Assembly (NCBI RefSeq): GCF_013523125.1
Contig: NZ_JAAMQJ010000015.1
Span: 1-64,000 of the forward strand
DNA from: Pseudomonas entomophila
Lineage (GTDB): Bacteria; Pseudomonadota; Gammaproteobacteria; Pseudomonadales; Pseudomonadaceae
Direction of reading: 5' to 3'
Length of the DNA stretch: 64,000 bases
Of the stretch, positions 55,801 through 64,000 are shown piece after piece. Each line of letters opens with the position of its first letter. Position 1 is the first letter of the stretch. The position numbers and the translations under genes were made by a program. The notes under the pieces are model-generated. The model searched no databases and was not told the origin of the DNA. It saw nothing but the letters and a program-made list of their open reading frames with translations.

Positions 55801-56700
55801 GATGGCGGTCGGGTGGTTGTGGGTCTCGACCTTCATCAGGATGTGCACGGGCTCGCGCACCGCACCGTACTGGCGCGTCTCGGGGTTGGGGTAGAAACGA
55901 CCGGCGACGTGGCCGACGATCACCGAGGCGTTGTCCTTGTAGGCCGAGAGCACGCCTTCACTGTGCATCTGGTAGGTGTTCTTGATCATCCCGAACAGGC
56001 TCTTGTCCTGGGCCTGGCCGTCGATGTCCCAACTGGCGTTGAAGATCTTGTGGCGGCAGTGCTCGGAGTTGGCCTGGGCGAACATCATCAGCTCGATGTC
56101 GTTCGGGTTGCGCGCCAGCCCCTGGAACGCCTGGACCAGGTAGTCGATCTCGTCCTCGGCCAGGGCCAGGCCCAGGTCGACGTTGGCCTGGGCCAGGGCG
56201 GCGCGGCCGCCGCCGAGGATGTCCACGGAGGTCATCGGGCGTGGCTGGGCGTGACTGAACAGGTCGGCGGCCTGCTCCAGCTGGCTCAGCACGCGCTGGG
56301 TCATGCGGTCGTGCAAGTGCGCGGCGACTAGTGCAACCTCGGCGTCGGACAGGTCGCCGGCGACGGAATAGGCGATGCCGCGCTCGAGGCGGCGCACGTT
56401 GTCCAGGCCACAGTTGTGGGCGATGTCGGTGGCCTTGCTCGCCCAAGGCGAGATGGTACCCAGACGCGGCACGACCAGGAACAGTCGACCGGCAGGCTCC
56501 TGCACCGGTACGCTCGGGCCGTACTCGAGCAGGCGACCCAGCACCTGTTGCTGCTCGGCGGTCAGCTCGCCATCGACTTCGGCGAAGTGGGCGAATTCGG
56601 CATACAAACCAGAAACAGCAGGGACTTTCTGGCTCAATTGCTCGAGTAATTTACCGTGGCGAAAGGCAGAAAGGGCAGGAGCGCCGCGCAGGATCAACAT
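52804..56700 (-). CDS. purL: Phosphoribosylformylglycinamidine synthase
   Basis: A 1298-residue enzyme of purine synthesis that converts FGAR to FGAM with glutamine and ATP. This is the large single-chain form: an N-terminal PurS-like domain, two AIRS-type synthetase halves ([46 protein letters not shown]) and a C-terminal glutaminase domain. The glutaminase has the nucleophile in [10 protein letters not shown] and the histidine of AHGEGHAEF. Length and motifs match gammaproteobacterial PurL. Its start is followed upstream by a heptad array and the divergent mltF. Confidence 0.98.
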   Translation of the reverse strand: MLILRGAPALSAFRHGKLLEQLSQKVPAVSGLYAEFAHFAEVDGELTAEQQQVLGRLLEYGPSVPVQEPAGRLFLVVPRLGTISPWASKATDIAHNCGLDNVRRLERGIAYSVAGDLSDAEVALVAAHLHDRMTQRVLSQLEQAADLFSHAQPRPMTSVDILGGGRAALAQANVDLGLALAEDEIDYLVQAFQGLARNPNDIELMMFAQANSEHCRHKIFNASWDIDGQAQDKSLFGMIKNTYQMHSEGVLSAYKDNASVIVGHVAGRFYPNPETRQYGAVREPVHILMKVETHNHPTAISPFSGASTGSGGEIRDEGATGRGAKPKAGLTGFTVSNLRIPGFEQPWEQAYGKPERIVDALDIMIDGPLGGAAFNNEFGRPALTGYFRTFEQSIQTPHGEEVRGYHKPIMLAGGLGNIREDHVQKGEITVGAKLIVLGGPAMLIGLGGGAASSVDTGASSADLDFASVQRENPEMERRCQEVIDRCWQLGEQNPIAFIHDVGAGGISNAFPELVNDGGRGGRFELRNVPNDEPGMAPHEIWSNESQERYVLAVGADDFERFKAICERERCPFAVVGEATEEPHLTVTDSHFDNTPVDMPLDVLLGKPPRMHRSVAREAELGDDFDPSALDLDEAVERVLRHPAVASKSFLITIGDRSITGLVARDQMVGPWQVPVADCAVTATSFDVYTGEAMAMGERTPLALLDAPASGRMAIGEVLTNLAGARIGKLSDIKLSANWMSAAGHPGEDARLYDTVKAVGMELCPELGLTIPVGKDSMSMKTRWSEEGAEKSVTAPMSLIVSGFAPVVDIRGTLTPRLRMDKGETDLILIDLGRGKDRMGASILAQTYGKLGAQAPDVDDAEDLKAFFAVIQGLNADGHLLAYHDRSDGGLVTTVLEMAFAGHCGLDLHLDPLTDSRSEVPGILFNEELGAVIQVRQDATPDVLTQFSVAGLGDCVAVIGKPINNGEVSISLNGEVLFDDQRRLLQRQWAETSYQIQRLRDNADCADQEYEALLEENNPGLDAKLGFDVNEDIAAPYIKTGVRPQVAILREQGVNGQVEMAAAFDRAGFAAIDVHMSDILAGRVDFADFKGLVACGGFSYGDVLGAGEGWAKSALFNRRARDAFQGFFERSDSFALGVCNGCQMMSNLHELIPGTEHWPHFVRNRSEQFEARVAMVEVQKSNSIFLEGMAGSRMPIAIAHGEGHAEFASEQALIDADASGCVALRYVDNHGRVTEAYPANPNGSPRGITGLTNRDGRVTIMMPHPERVFRAVQNSWCPDDWQEDGALMRMFRNARVWVD

Positions 56701-56804
56701 CGTCGGGACAGCCTCAAGAAGGGGTGTGCTTGGAGGCCGGGCATTCTAGCGTAAAACACGGGGAATCGGCACCCGGTTGGAACGAGCGGTCGGCGGTGGG
56801 GTCG

Positions 56805-58448
<1,644 letters not shown>

Positions 58449-58457
58449 GCCTCGGCC

Positions 58458-58946
58458 TCACGAGCCGGCCTTGCGCCCCCGCCTGGCCTTGAAGAACTCG
58501 CTGAGCATCTGTCCGCACGCCTCGCCCAGCACACCGCCCTCATAGAGCACGCGGTGGTTGAGAAACCCCTGCTCGAAGAACTGCCCCTGGCTCTGCACCA
58601 CGCCGGCCTTGGGCTCCAGCGCGCCATACACCACGCGTGCCACCCGTGAATGCACGATCAGCCCAGCGCACATGCTGCACGGCTCGAGGGTCACGTACAG
58701 CGTGCTGCCCGGTAGCCGGTAATTGCCTGCCATGCGCGCTGCCTCGCGGATGGCGACCATTTCGGCATGGGCGCTCGGGTCGCTGTCGAGGATCGGGCGG
58801 TTGAAGCCCTGGCCCACCACCTGCCCGTCCTGGACCAGCACGGCGCCTACGGGCACCTCGCCCAAGGCTGCGCCTTGAGCCGCCAGTGCCAGCGCCAGCT
58901 CCATGAAGGCCTGATCGCGACTGCGATCGATGATCCGTGGCCGCAT
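58458..58946 (-). CDS. tadA: tRNA-specific adenosine deaminase
   Basis: A 162-residue zinc deaminase that converts A34 to inosine in tRNA-Arg(ACG). The zinc and catalytic residues are in SAHAEMVAIREA and LEPCSMCAG. GAVLVQDGQVVGQG and GNYRLPGSTLYVT complete the fold. The start ATG 58946 overlaps the stop of the multicopper oxidase gene as TGATG, so tadA translation is coupled to it. It is convergent with mltF, nine bases away. Confidence 0.96.
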   Translation of the reverse strand: MRPRIIDRSRDQAFMELALALAAQGAALGEVPVGAVLVQDGQVVGQGFNRPILDSDPSAHAEMVAIREAARMAGNYRLPGSTLYVTLEPCSMCAGLIVHSRVARVVYGALEPKAGVVQSQGQFFEQGFLNHRVLYEGGVLGEACGQMLSEFFKARRGRKAGS

Positions 58947-60328
58947 CAGACCACCGCGATCGCGGCCATCAGGCCGGTTTCCATGTGGTCGATGACATGG
59001 CAATGGAACATCCAGGTGCCAGGGTTATCAGCCACCAGCGCCACCTGCGCCCGCTCGTTGCGACCCAGCAGGTAGGTGTCGGTGAACCAGGGCTCGGTGA
59101 TCGTGTGGCGATTGGAGCCGATCACCTTGAAACTCATGCCATGCAGGTGGATCGGGTGCTGGTACTGCGTCATGTTCTTCAGCTCGAAGATATAGCTCTT
59201 GCCCTGCTGCAAGGTGGCGATAGGCCGGTCCGCACAGGTCTTGTCGGTGATGTCCCAGGCTTTGCCGTTGATCTGCCACAGGCTGGGCGGCTTGCCGTCG
59301 TCCACCCCGGTCGACAGCTTGCCCGACCATTCGAAGTTGAAGTTGAGCGTCTCGGCGCTCTCGAGGTCCGGCTCGGCGATCGGGTTGGGCGGCAAGGCCG
59401 GTGGCCACTCGCCGGGAGGCTGGTCGCTGGCGACCGAGCGCAAGGTGCCCAGGCGCACGAAACCATCGCGCAGCGAGATTTCCTCACCGGCCTCGGGAAT
59501 CTTGATGGCCAGGCAAAGCCGCATGCCGGGGCCCAGCCAGTATTCTTTCTCCAGCGGCCTGGGCCGGACCGGATTGCCATCGATCGCGTAGATCCGGGCT
59601 TCGCAATTGCCCTTGAGGTTGATCCGGTAGGTCCAGGTGTTGTCGAGATTGAGCAGACGTACGCGCACCACCTGCCCTGCCGGCAACTCGGTGACCGATT
59701 CAGCGTCGCCATTGATGGTGATCAAGCGCCCAGCCGTGCCGTTGCGTGCCGCCTCGCGGGGCACGCTGAAGGACATGAAGGCACCCTGCTCGTCCACGTG
59801 CCAGGTCTTGAGATTGAGCACGCGCTCGTGCTGGAAGCCGGTCGGCTCGCGCTCATCGACGATCAGCGGTCCGACCAGCCCACGGCCCAGCTCTTCGGAA
59901 CTGGCCACATGGGGGTGGTACCAGTAACTGCCGGCGTCCGGCACGCGGAACTTGTAGTCGAAATATTCGCCTGGCTTGACCGGCAGCTGGGAGACGTAGG
60001 GCACGCCGTCCATCTCCAACGGCAGGCGGATGCCGTGCCAATGGATGGTGGTCTCGATCGGCAGGTGGTTGATGAAGCGGACCCGCAGCCAGGTGCCCTG
60101 GCGAACCCGCAGCTCGGTGCCGGGCGCGGAGGGGCCGAATGCCCAGGCCGGGGTGATGTGGCCGGGCACCAGCTCGACGTCCAGGGGCGCGGCGATCAGT
60201 TCGTAGTCGTGCCCGGCATTCTCGTCTTCCACCTTGCCTAGCCAATAGCGCGTGGCGCCCCCTGCGCCCAGGCCGACCACGGCCAGGCCAGTCAGGCCCT
60301 TGAGAATTTGTCGGCGGGTCAGGGACAT
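58946..60328 (-). CDS. Tat-exported multicopper oxidase
   Basis: A 460-residue periplasmic copper oxidase. The twin-arginine signal is MSLTRRQILKGLTGLAVVG. All four copper motifs are present: TTIHWHGIRLP, YWYHPHVASSEE, HPIHLHGMSFKV and FHCHVIDHMETGLMA. The last has the type 1 site with methionine as axial ligand. It lacks the methionine-rich insert of CueO, so it may be a general phenol or metal oxidase. The substrate is not known. There is no copper regulator nearby. It is coupled to tadA by a one-base stop/start overlap. Confidence 0.92.
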   Translation of the reverse strand: MSLTRRQILKGLTGLAVVGLGAGGATRYWLGKVEDENAGHDYELIAAPLDVELVPGHITPAWAFGPSAPGTELRVRQGTWLRVRFINHLPIETTIHWHGIRLPLEMDGVPYVSQLPVKPGEYFDYKFRVPDAGSYWYHPHVASSEELGRGLVGPLIVDEREPTGFQHERVLNLKTWHVDEQGAFMSFSVPREAARNGTAGRLITINGDAESVTELPAGQVVRVRLLNLDNTWTYRINLKGNCEARIYAIDGNPVRPRPLEKEYWLGPGMRLCLAIKIPEAGEEISLRDGFVRLGTLRSVASDQPPGEWPPALPPNPIAEPDLESAETLNFNFEWSGKLSTGVDDGKPPSLWQINGKAWDITDKTCADRPIATLQQGKSYIFELKNMTQYQHPIHLHGMSFKVIGSNRHTITEPWFTDTYLLGRNERAQVALVADNPGTWMFHCHVIDHMETGLMAAIAVV

Positions 60329-60467
60329 CGGGCGGGTACCTCGTCATGCAGGAGCGTTGTGCCAACAGCGTGGCAGCGAAGGGCGAATACGATACACCTG
60401 CAATTGCGAAAGATTAAGCGATGCGTGACGGCTGGAGCTGAAAGAAATGTCATGTTGGCCTGCCCAA

Positions 60468-60510
60468 GGCGGCTCAGGTGGACGGCGTGCAGCGATCCAC
60501 CTGAGCCGCC
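60468..60510. terminator. Strong perfect hairpin between the DUF4034 and oxidase genes
   Basis: GGCGGCTCAGGTGGA and TCCACCTGAGCCGCC form a perfect 15-base stem with a 13-base loop, 13 bases past the DUF4034 stop. The minus strand has only TT after the stem. It may end DUF4034 transcription or be an unrelated inverted repeat. Confidence 0.5.
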
Positions 60511-60522
60511 AGGCACGTGCGC

Positions 60523-62475
60523 CTAGCGCTTTTCTGCCTTGGCCAACGCCCGCCGGTAGCGCATCCCGCCCATCAGCCCTTCGCTCAAGCGCTCGCGCAA
60601 TCGCACGCTGCGCGCATCGTCCGGCTGCAGGCGACAGGCCTGTTCGCACCAGTAGACCGCCTGCGGGTAGTCATGGCCTTGCGGGCAGTCCTCGGCGCGG
60701 TAGTGTTCGGCGAGCACATACATGGCATCGGCCCAGCCGCGCTCGGCATACTGCCGCAGCACTGCCAGATTGCGCCGCACGCGTTCGGAGTCGACCTTGT
60801 GCCCGGTCAGGTAGCCGTGAATACCGATGAAGCAGTTCGGAATGCGGTTGAGCGCCCGAGGGGTGAGCGTCGGCTGGTCGACCAGCTCGTCCAGGCACGC
60901 CACCTCGCAGTCGTTGCCCAGCTCGCGCAAGGCCTCCACGTCCCAGCCGGGCAGGCCGCCCTCCTCCACGCCACGGTCGCAGACCACGCTCAGGTTGTAC
61001 AACGCCCGTCCAAAGCCATGAGCACCCGCTTGGCGATACCAGTGCAGGGCCGTCACCGGGTCATCTTCTTCGTGCAGGTAGGCCAGGGCGAACTGCATCT
61101 CGGGCACACCCAGCGCGGCCGCGTACTCGACCATGTGCCGCAGCGCCGTGCCGTGCAGGCTTTCGTCGAAGGCGTAGTACACGTCATTGAAGGGGCACTC
61201 GCCTTCCGGCTCCGGCATCGGTCCATACGTAAGCGCCTGTCGGTACCAGTGCTCTGCCTGGGCAGGGTCGCGTGGTACGGCGCACCAGCCGGTGTCGCAC
61301 AGCAGCCCATAGAGCACCGCAGCGAAGGCCGACTGTTGACGCGACTGGGATACCACCTGGCCGAACCAGGGGCCCATGCCGGTGTGTGCCGCCACACACA
61401 GCATGCGGTAGAGCACGTCGTCCGCTGCGGTCAGTTGGGGCCAATCGACAAGCACCTGCGCGTAGTAGGCCTGGGCGTGCGCCATGTGATCGGCCAGATA
61501 CGCCAGATCGCCCAAGGCCAGGCTGACCCGGGCCCGTGCCGAGGCCGGCAACGGTCGCTCCAGCAAGTGCCGGCCCCGCTGGAAGGCGGCCTGACAGGCT
61601 GCGTCGTCCTCCACGTCCACGCTGTCGGCATCGAGGTCGTCGAGCCAGGCGACCAGGCGGATCGCGTTGCGCTGCGATTCATCCAGACGCGCGGCCAGCG
61701 GCGAATCGGCCAGCCAGAGGATCTCCTCATGGCTGCCGCCCCAGCGCGGCGTGCGCAAAAAGGCATACAGCTCCAAGGCCCAGGCGCCGACTGGCGAAGC
61801 CTGGAGCGCCTGATGCAGCCAGAAGAACCCTTGCGGCTCACCTTCGCGACGGGGGTAAGCGGCCAAGGCAGCCACCAGGCGGGTCGGGGGCACGGCAGGC
61901 AGCGCCGGCACGGGTGGCAGGTTCGGCCAGTGGGCGAGCGCCGCCTGCCGACGCTGATGCAACGCGGCCAGCTCGGCGTCGCTCGACTGGCCTGTCAGCC
62001 AGGGCATCAGCCAATCGGGTTCGCCGAACACCAGCACGGAGCGCATCAGGCTCACGGTCATCACCCAGGGCAGAGGCTGACGCTGGGCCACGTCCAACGC
62101 CTGAAGAAACAGCGCATCGCAGGCCAGATGGGCCTGTTGCCATTGCCCCTCGCTAACGTCTTCAGCCAAGCCCTGGCCGCGCGTCTCGCTGGCAGCCTTT
62201 TCCCACAACAGGCAGGCGACGACGTCCGGCCAGACGCTGTCCGGACACTGGCGTTTCCACACGGGCAACTGTTCGACGTAGTGCTGGCAGCCCTCGGCGA
62301 AGGCCTGAAGCGTCGCGCAGTGGGTGCCAAGGGCCTGCTCGCTGGCACTGTCGCCCGCCGACAGCAGACCCTGCAAACGGTCATCGAGGGCGTCGAAGCG
62401 CGCTTCGAGCAGGTCTTGCACGATTGGGGGTCGTTGGACAGCGTGAAGAGGTTCGGCAGAATGACGAGAAGACAT
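60523..62475 (-). CDS. DUF4034 / Sel1-like helical repeat protein
   Basis: A 650-residue cytoplasmic protein with no signal peptide. The N-terminal half resembles the Pseudomonas DUF4034 domain (VWPDVVACLLWEKAASE, GQWQQAHLACDALFLQALD). The C-terminal half carries Sel1-type helix pairs: ALHWYRQAGAHGFGRALYNLS, WADAMYVLAEHYRAEDCP, and YPQAVYWCEQACRLQPDDA. Such repeats bind proteins, so a scaffold role is likely, but no partner is evident. I am not certain of the exact domain boundary. It is a single gene, with a strong hairpin after it. Confidence 0.65.
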   Translation of the reverse strand: MSSRHSAEPLHAVQRPPIVQDLLEARFDALDDRLQGLLSAGDSASEQALGTHCATLQAFAEGCQHYVEQLPVWKRQCPDSVWPDVVACLLWEKAASETRGQGLAEDVSEGQWQQAHLACDALFLQALDVAQRQPLPWVMTVSLMRSVLVFGEPDWLMPWLTGQSSDAELAALHQRRQAALAHWPNLPPVPALPAVPPTRLVAALAAYPRREGEPQGFFWLHQALQASPVGAWALELYAFLRTPRWGGSHEEILWLADSPLAARLDESQRNAIRLVAWLDDLDADSVDVEDDAACQAAFQRGRHLLERPLPASARARVSLALGDLAYLADHMAHAQAYYAQVLVDWPQLTAADDVLYRMLCVAAHTGMGPWFGQVVSQSRQQSAFAAVLYGLLCDTGWCAVPRDPAQAEHWYRQALTYGPMPEPEGECPFNDVYYAFDESLHGTALRHMVEYAAALGVPEMQFALAYLHEEDDPVTALHWYRQAGAHGFGRALYNLSVVCDRGVEEGGLPGWDVEALRELGNDCEVACLDELVDQPTLTPRALNRIPNCFIGIHGYLTGHKVDSERVRRNLAVLRQYAERGWADAMYVLAEHYRAEDCPQGHDYPQAVYWCEQACRLQPDDARSVRLRERLSEGLMGGMRYRRALAKAEKR

Positions 62476-62615
62476 GCAAGTCCTTTTAGCTGTAAGAAAA
62501 ACGAGACAAGCCTACCTCACGATCGCGGGCAGGTGGGCTGCAACGTAGGTGACAAGCGTCGGCGCAAGCGTTGTTCAAGGTGCTCAGGACGCTGGTGCGT
62601 AAAGCCCACAGGACC

Positions 62616-62966
62616 TCAGCGAGAAGCGCCGACCTGGACTCGACGGATCAGGTGCACCACCAGCAACCCTGTTGCCACGAGCATCGACACGGCCCCTGCT
62701 GGCAGCGTGACCAACATGTACCAGCCCATGACGCCCAGCCGATAGAACGTCGGGCCGGCGTCCCAGCCCAGGATCCAGCAGGCATGCGGGCTCCCCTCGT
62801 CCACCTGGCAGCCGAACTGGCTGGCCACCGTGCCTGCGCCGATCGCCAGGAGCAAGGGGGCCGCGGCGAACAGGGCGATGCCGAGCATGGACAGGGTGTA
62901 ATAGCCCAGCAGTCGACGGAGGCTGAGGGTATCGGAACGCGGAGTGGACGAAGGACGCACAGGCAT
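62616..62966 (-). CDS. Small predicted membrane protein, function unknown
   Basis: A 116-residue protein from ATG 62966 (MPVRPSSTPRSD). Two hydrophobic helices are seen: YYTLSMLGIALFAAAPLLLA and WYMLVTLPAGAVSMLVATGL. Between them is a short loop with two cysteines (FGCQVDEGSPHACWIL) that could form a disulfide if periplasmic. The frame is open further upstream, but that part has no family pattern. No homologue is recognised. Confidence 0.55.
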   Translation of the reverse strand: MPVRPSSTPRSDTLSLRRLLGYYTLSMLGIALFAAAPLLLAIGAGTVASQFGCQVDEGSPHACWILGWDAGPTFYRLGVMGWYMLVTLPAGAVSMLVATGLLVVHLIRRVQVGASR

Positions 62967-63270
62967 GGGCAGGTGAACTGTGTGGGTGGCGTGAGGGTTG
63001 GCAAGCGGCCGGACTGCCAGGTTCGGGTCAAGGTAACACGGCAGGCGACACGGGTGCGCCGCCAGAAACGCAGTGCGCATGCACGCTGCAGGGAGCGAAA
63101 GCGACCGGCTGACGGAACGAAGTCAAAGTGCCACTAGTCGTAGACGCTGTAGAAATCCCAGGATCGGCCGATACCCCTCCTGGGAACATGCATTCAGCCC
63201 CGCTCGGTCCAGGCTGGAAAGGGCCATCCAGTCGGTCGTTCACCTGGTCGTCTTTTCAGAGCATCGCCTA
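62967..63270. other. Gap before the diguanylate cyclase gene, with a small hairpin
   Basis: About 300 bases between divergent genes with no supportable gene. TCCCAGGA at 63156-63163 faces TCCTGGGA at 63178-63185, an eight-base perfect stem that could be an operator or part of the 5' leader of the cyclase gene. Nothing else stands out. Confidence 0.35.
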
Positions 63271-64000
63271 ATGAAGAACATACTGCTCGGTCTTCGAGCG
63301 TCGATGTCCGTGCCCAAGGACAACCCTGGCCTGGTCAAGGCGCAATACATCTCGCTGTCGCGCCAGTTGCCGATGATGTATTTCATCCTGCTGATCAACA
63401 CCTTGATGCTGGCGGGCACCCACTTTGCGCTCGCGCCGCGCTGGCTGGTGGTGTACTGCCCGTCGATCATGACGCTGTTCGGTGTGGTCCGCGCGGTGGA
63501 ATGGGTGCGTACGCGCAAGCGCACCCGCACGCCAGAACAGATGCTGGCAGCGCTCAGGCGCACCAACATGCTCGCACCCTTCGTGGCCGTGGCGTTCACC
63601 GCCTGGTCCCTGGCGCTGTTTCCCCATGGCAACAGCTATACTCAGGCGCATGTCGCCTTCTACATGGCGATCACCGTCATCGGCTGCATCTTCTGCATGA
63701 TGCACCTGCTGCCCGCGGCCCTGGCCACCACGGCGGTGGTGAACACGGCGTTCGTGGTGTTCTTTGCTTCCACCACCATCCCGACCTTCATCGCCACGGC
63801 GATCGATGTCCTGCTGGTGTCCATCGCCATGCTGGTCATCCTCAAGGCGCAGTACGCCGACTTCACCCGCCTGGTGAACATGCAGGCGCAGACGGCCAAG
63901 CTCAGCGAAGAAAACCTTCACCTGGCCAATCAGGACAGCCTGACCGGGCTGGCCAATCGGCGGCAGTTCTTTTCCCGTCTCGAGACCCTGCTGTCCCACG
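63271..64000 (+). CDS. Membrane GGDEF protein (diguanylate cyclase), N-terminal part
   Basis: The first 243 codons of a membrane signalling protein that runs off the window. Five or six hydrophobic helices fill about 35-200 (LPMMYFILLINTLMLAG, WLVVYCPSIMTLFGVV, TIPTFIATAIDVLLVSIAMLVI). Then comes a short coiled linker (NMQAQTAKLSEEN) and the opening of a GGDEF domain, NQDSLTGLANRRQFFSRLE. The GGDEF motif and any EAL domain lie beyond the edge, so activity cannot be judged. Start ATG 63271; ATG 63304 is an alternative. Some related proteins carry a C-terminal EAL domain. Confidence 0.85.
   Translation, partial: MKNILLGLRASMSVPKDNPGLVKAQYISLSRQLPMMYFILLINTLMLAGTHFALAPRWLVVYCPSIMTLFGVVRAVEWVRTRKRTRTPEQMLAALRRTNMLAPFVAVAFTAWSLALFPHGNSYTQAHVAFYMAITVIGCIFCMMHLLPAALATTAVVNTAFVVFFASTTIPTFIATAIDVLLVSIAMLVILKAQYADFTRLVNMQAQTAKLSEENLHLANQDSLTGLANRRQFFSRLETLLSH

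Noticed and set aside
53224..56331. Very long plus-strand open frame opposite purL (also 4245-6947 opposite lysS and prfB)
   Set aside because: High-GC coding DNA leaves long antisense frames open; composition is biased to V, H, L, A, D and Q with no domain, while the opposite strand codes a clear enzyme.

Overview
The window is a chromosomal segment of a high-GC gammaproteobacterium, almost certainly a Pseudomonas of the P. putida group. This rests on a full wspABCDEFR cluster next to prfB-lysS, the Pseudomonas-type DUF3509 protein, the rpsP-rimM-trmD-rplS, hom-thrC and ffh/ypjD/corB-like neighbourhoods, and many intergenic palindromes of the kind common in P. putida. Almost all genes are ordinary core genes. 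The unusual material lies in the intergenic DNA and in a few accessory genes.

Layout. 1-980: the 5' part of an IS110-family element, transcribed leftward and cut by the window edge, with its long upstream non-coding end; it sits against half of a palindromic repeat whose intact copy is at 4092-4138. 1108-3858: a lipoprotein hydrolase, a DUF1704 peptidase-like protein and a small lipoprotein. 4293-6984: lysS and prfB, the latter with its programmed +1 frameshift. 7326-15733: wspR-F-E-D-C-B-A, a surface-sensing chemosensory system that makes c-di-GMP, mostly joined by ATGA stop/start overlaps. 15845-23007: a TerB/YebE-like protein, an old yellow enzyme, recJ, yaeQ, a class III CoA-transferase, a DUF3509 protein and a degenerate receiver protein. 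23160-30652: thrC, hom, dsbC, xerD, a thioesterase and rplS-trmD-rimM-rpsP. 30884-36073: ffh, a CcsA-like membrane protein, a CBS/CorC-domain protein and a YhjE-like MFS transporter. 36074-36951: about 0.9 kb of non-coding DNA packed with palindromic repeats. 36952-41531: purT, a VUT-family transporter, DUF1289, a gamma carbonic anhydrase, two Nudix hydrolases and an L,D-transpeptidase. 41662-47926: a two-partner secretion pair with no visible C-terminal toxin. 48123-52447: a Tat-exported PhoX phosphatase and a bacterial HET-C homologue. 52490-60328: a NIF3/YqfO-like protein, purL, mltF, tadA and a multicopper oxidase. 60523-64000: a DUF4034/Sel1-like protein, a small membrane protein and the start of a membrane diguanylate cyclase.

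The most striking pattern is a dispersed family of heptanucleotide arrays, units of the form AGCT+3 nt. They occur at five intergenic places (7292-7312, 24604-24750, 27953-28202, 38232-38384, 56805-56921). Four of the five have two arms of opposite sense around a unique spacer, so each locus is an inverted repeat of tandem repeats. Copy number differs between loci (up to 18 perfect AGCTACA units). Several arms share the same inner edge (AGYAAAAGCA) and the same outer edge (CTCAC then C-rich). In two loci the outermost unit contains the TGA stop codon of the adjoining gene. This looks like a defined repeat element rather than random slippage.
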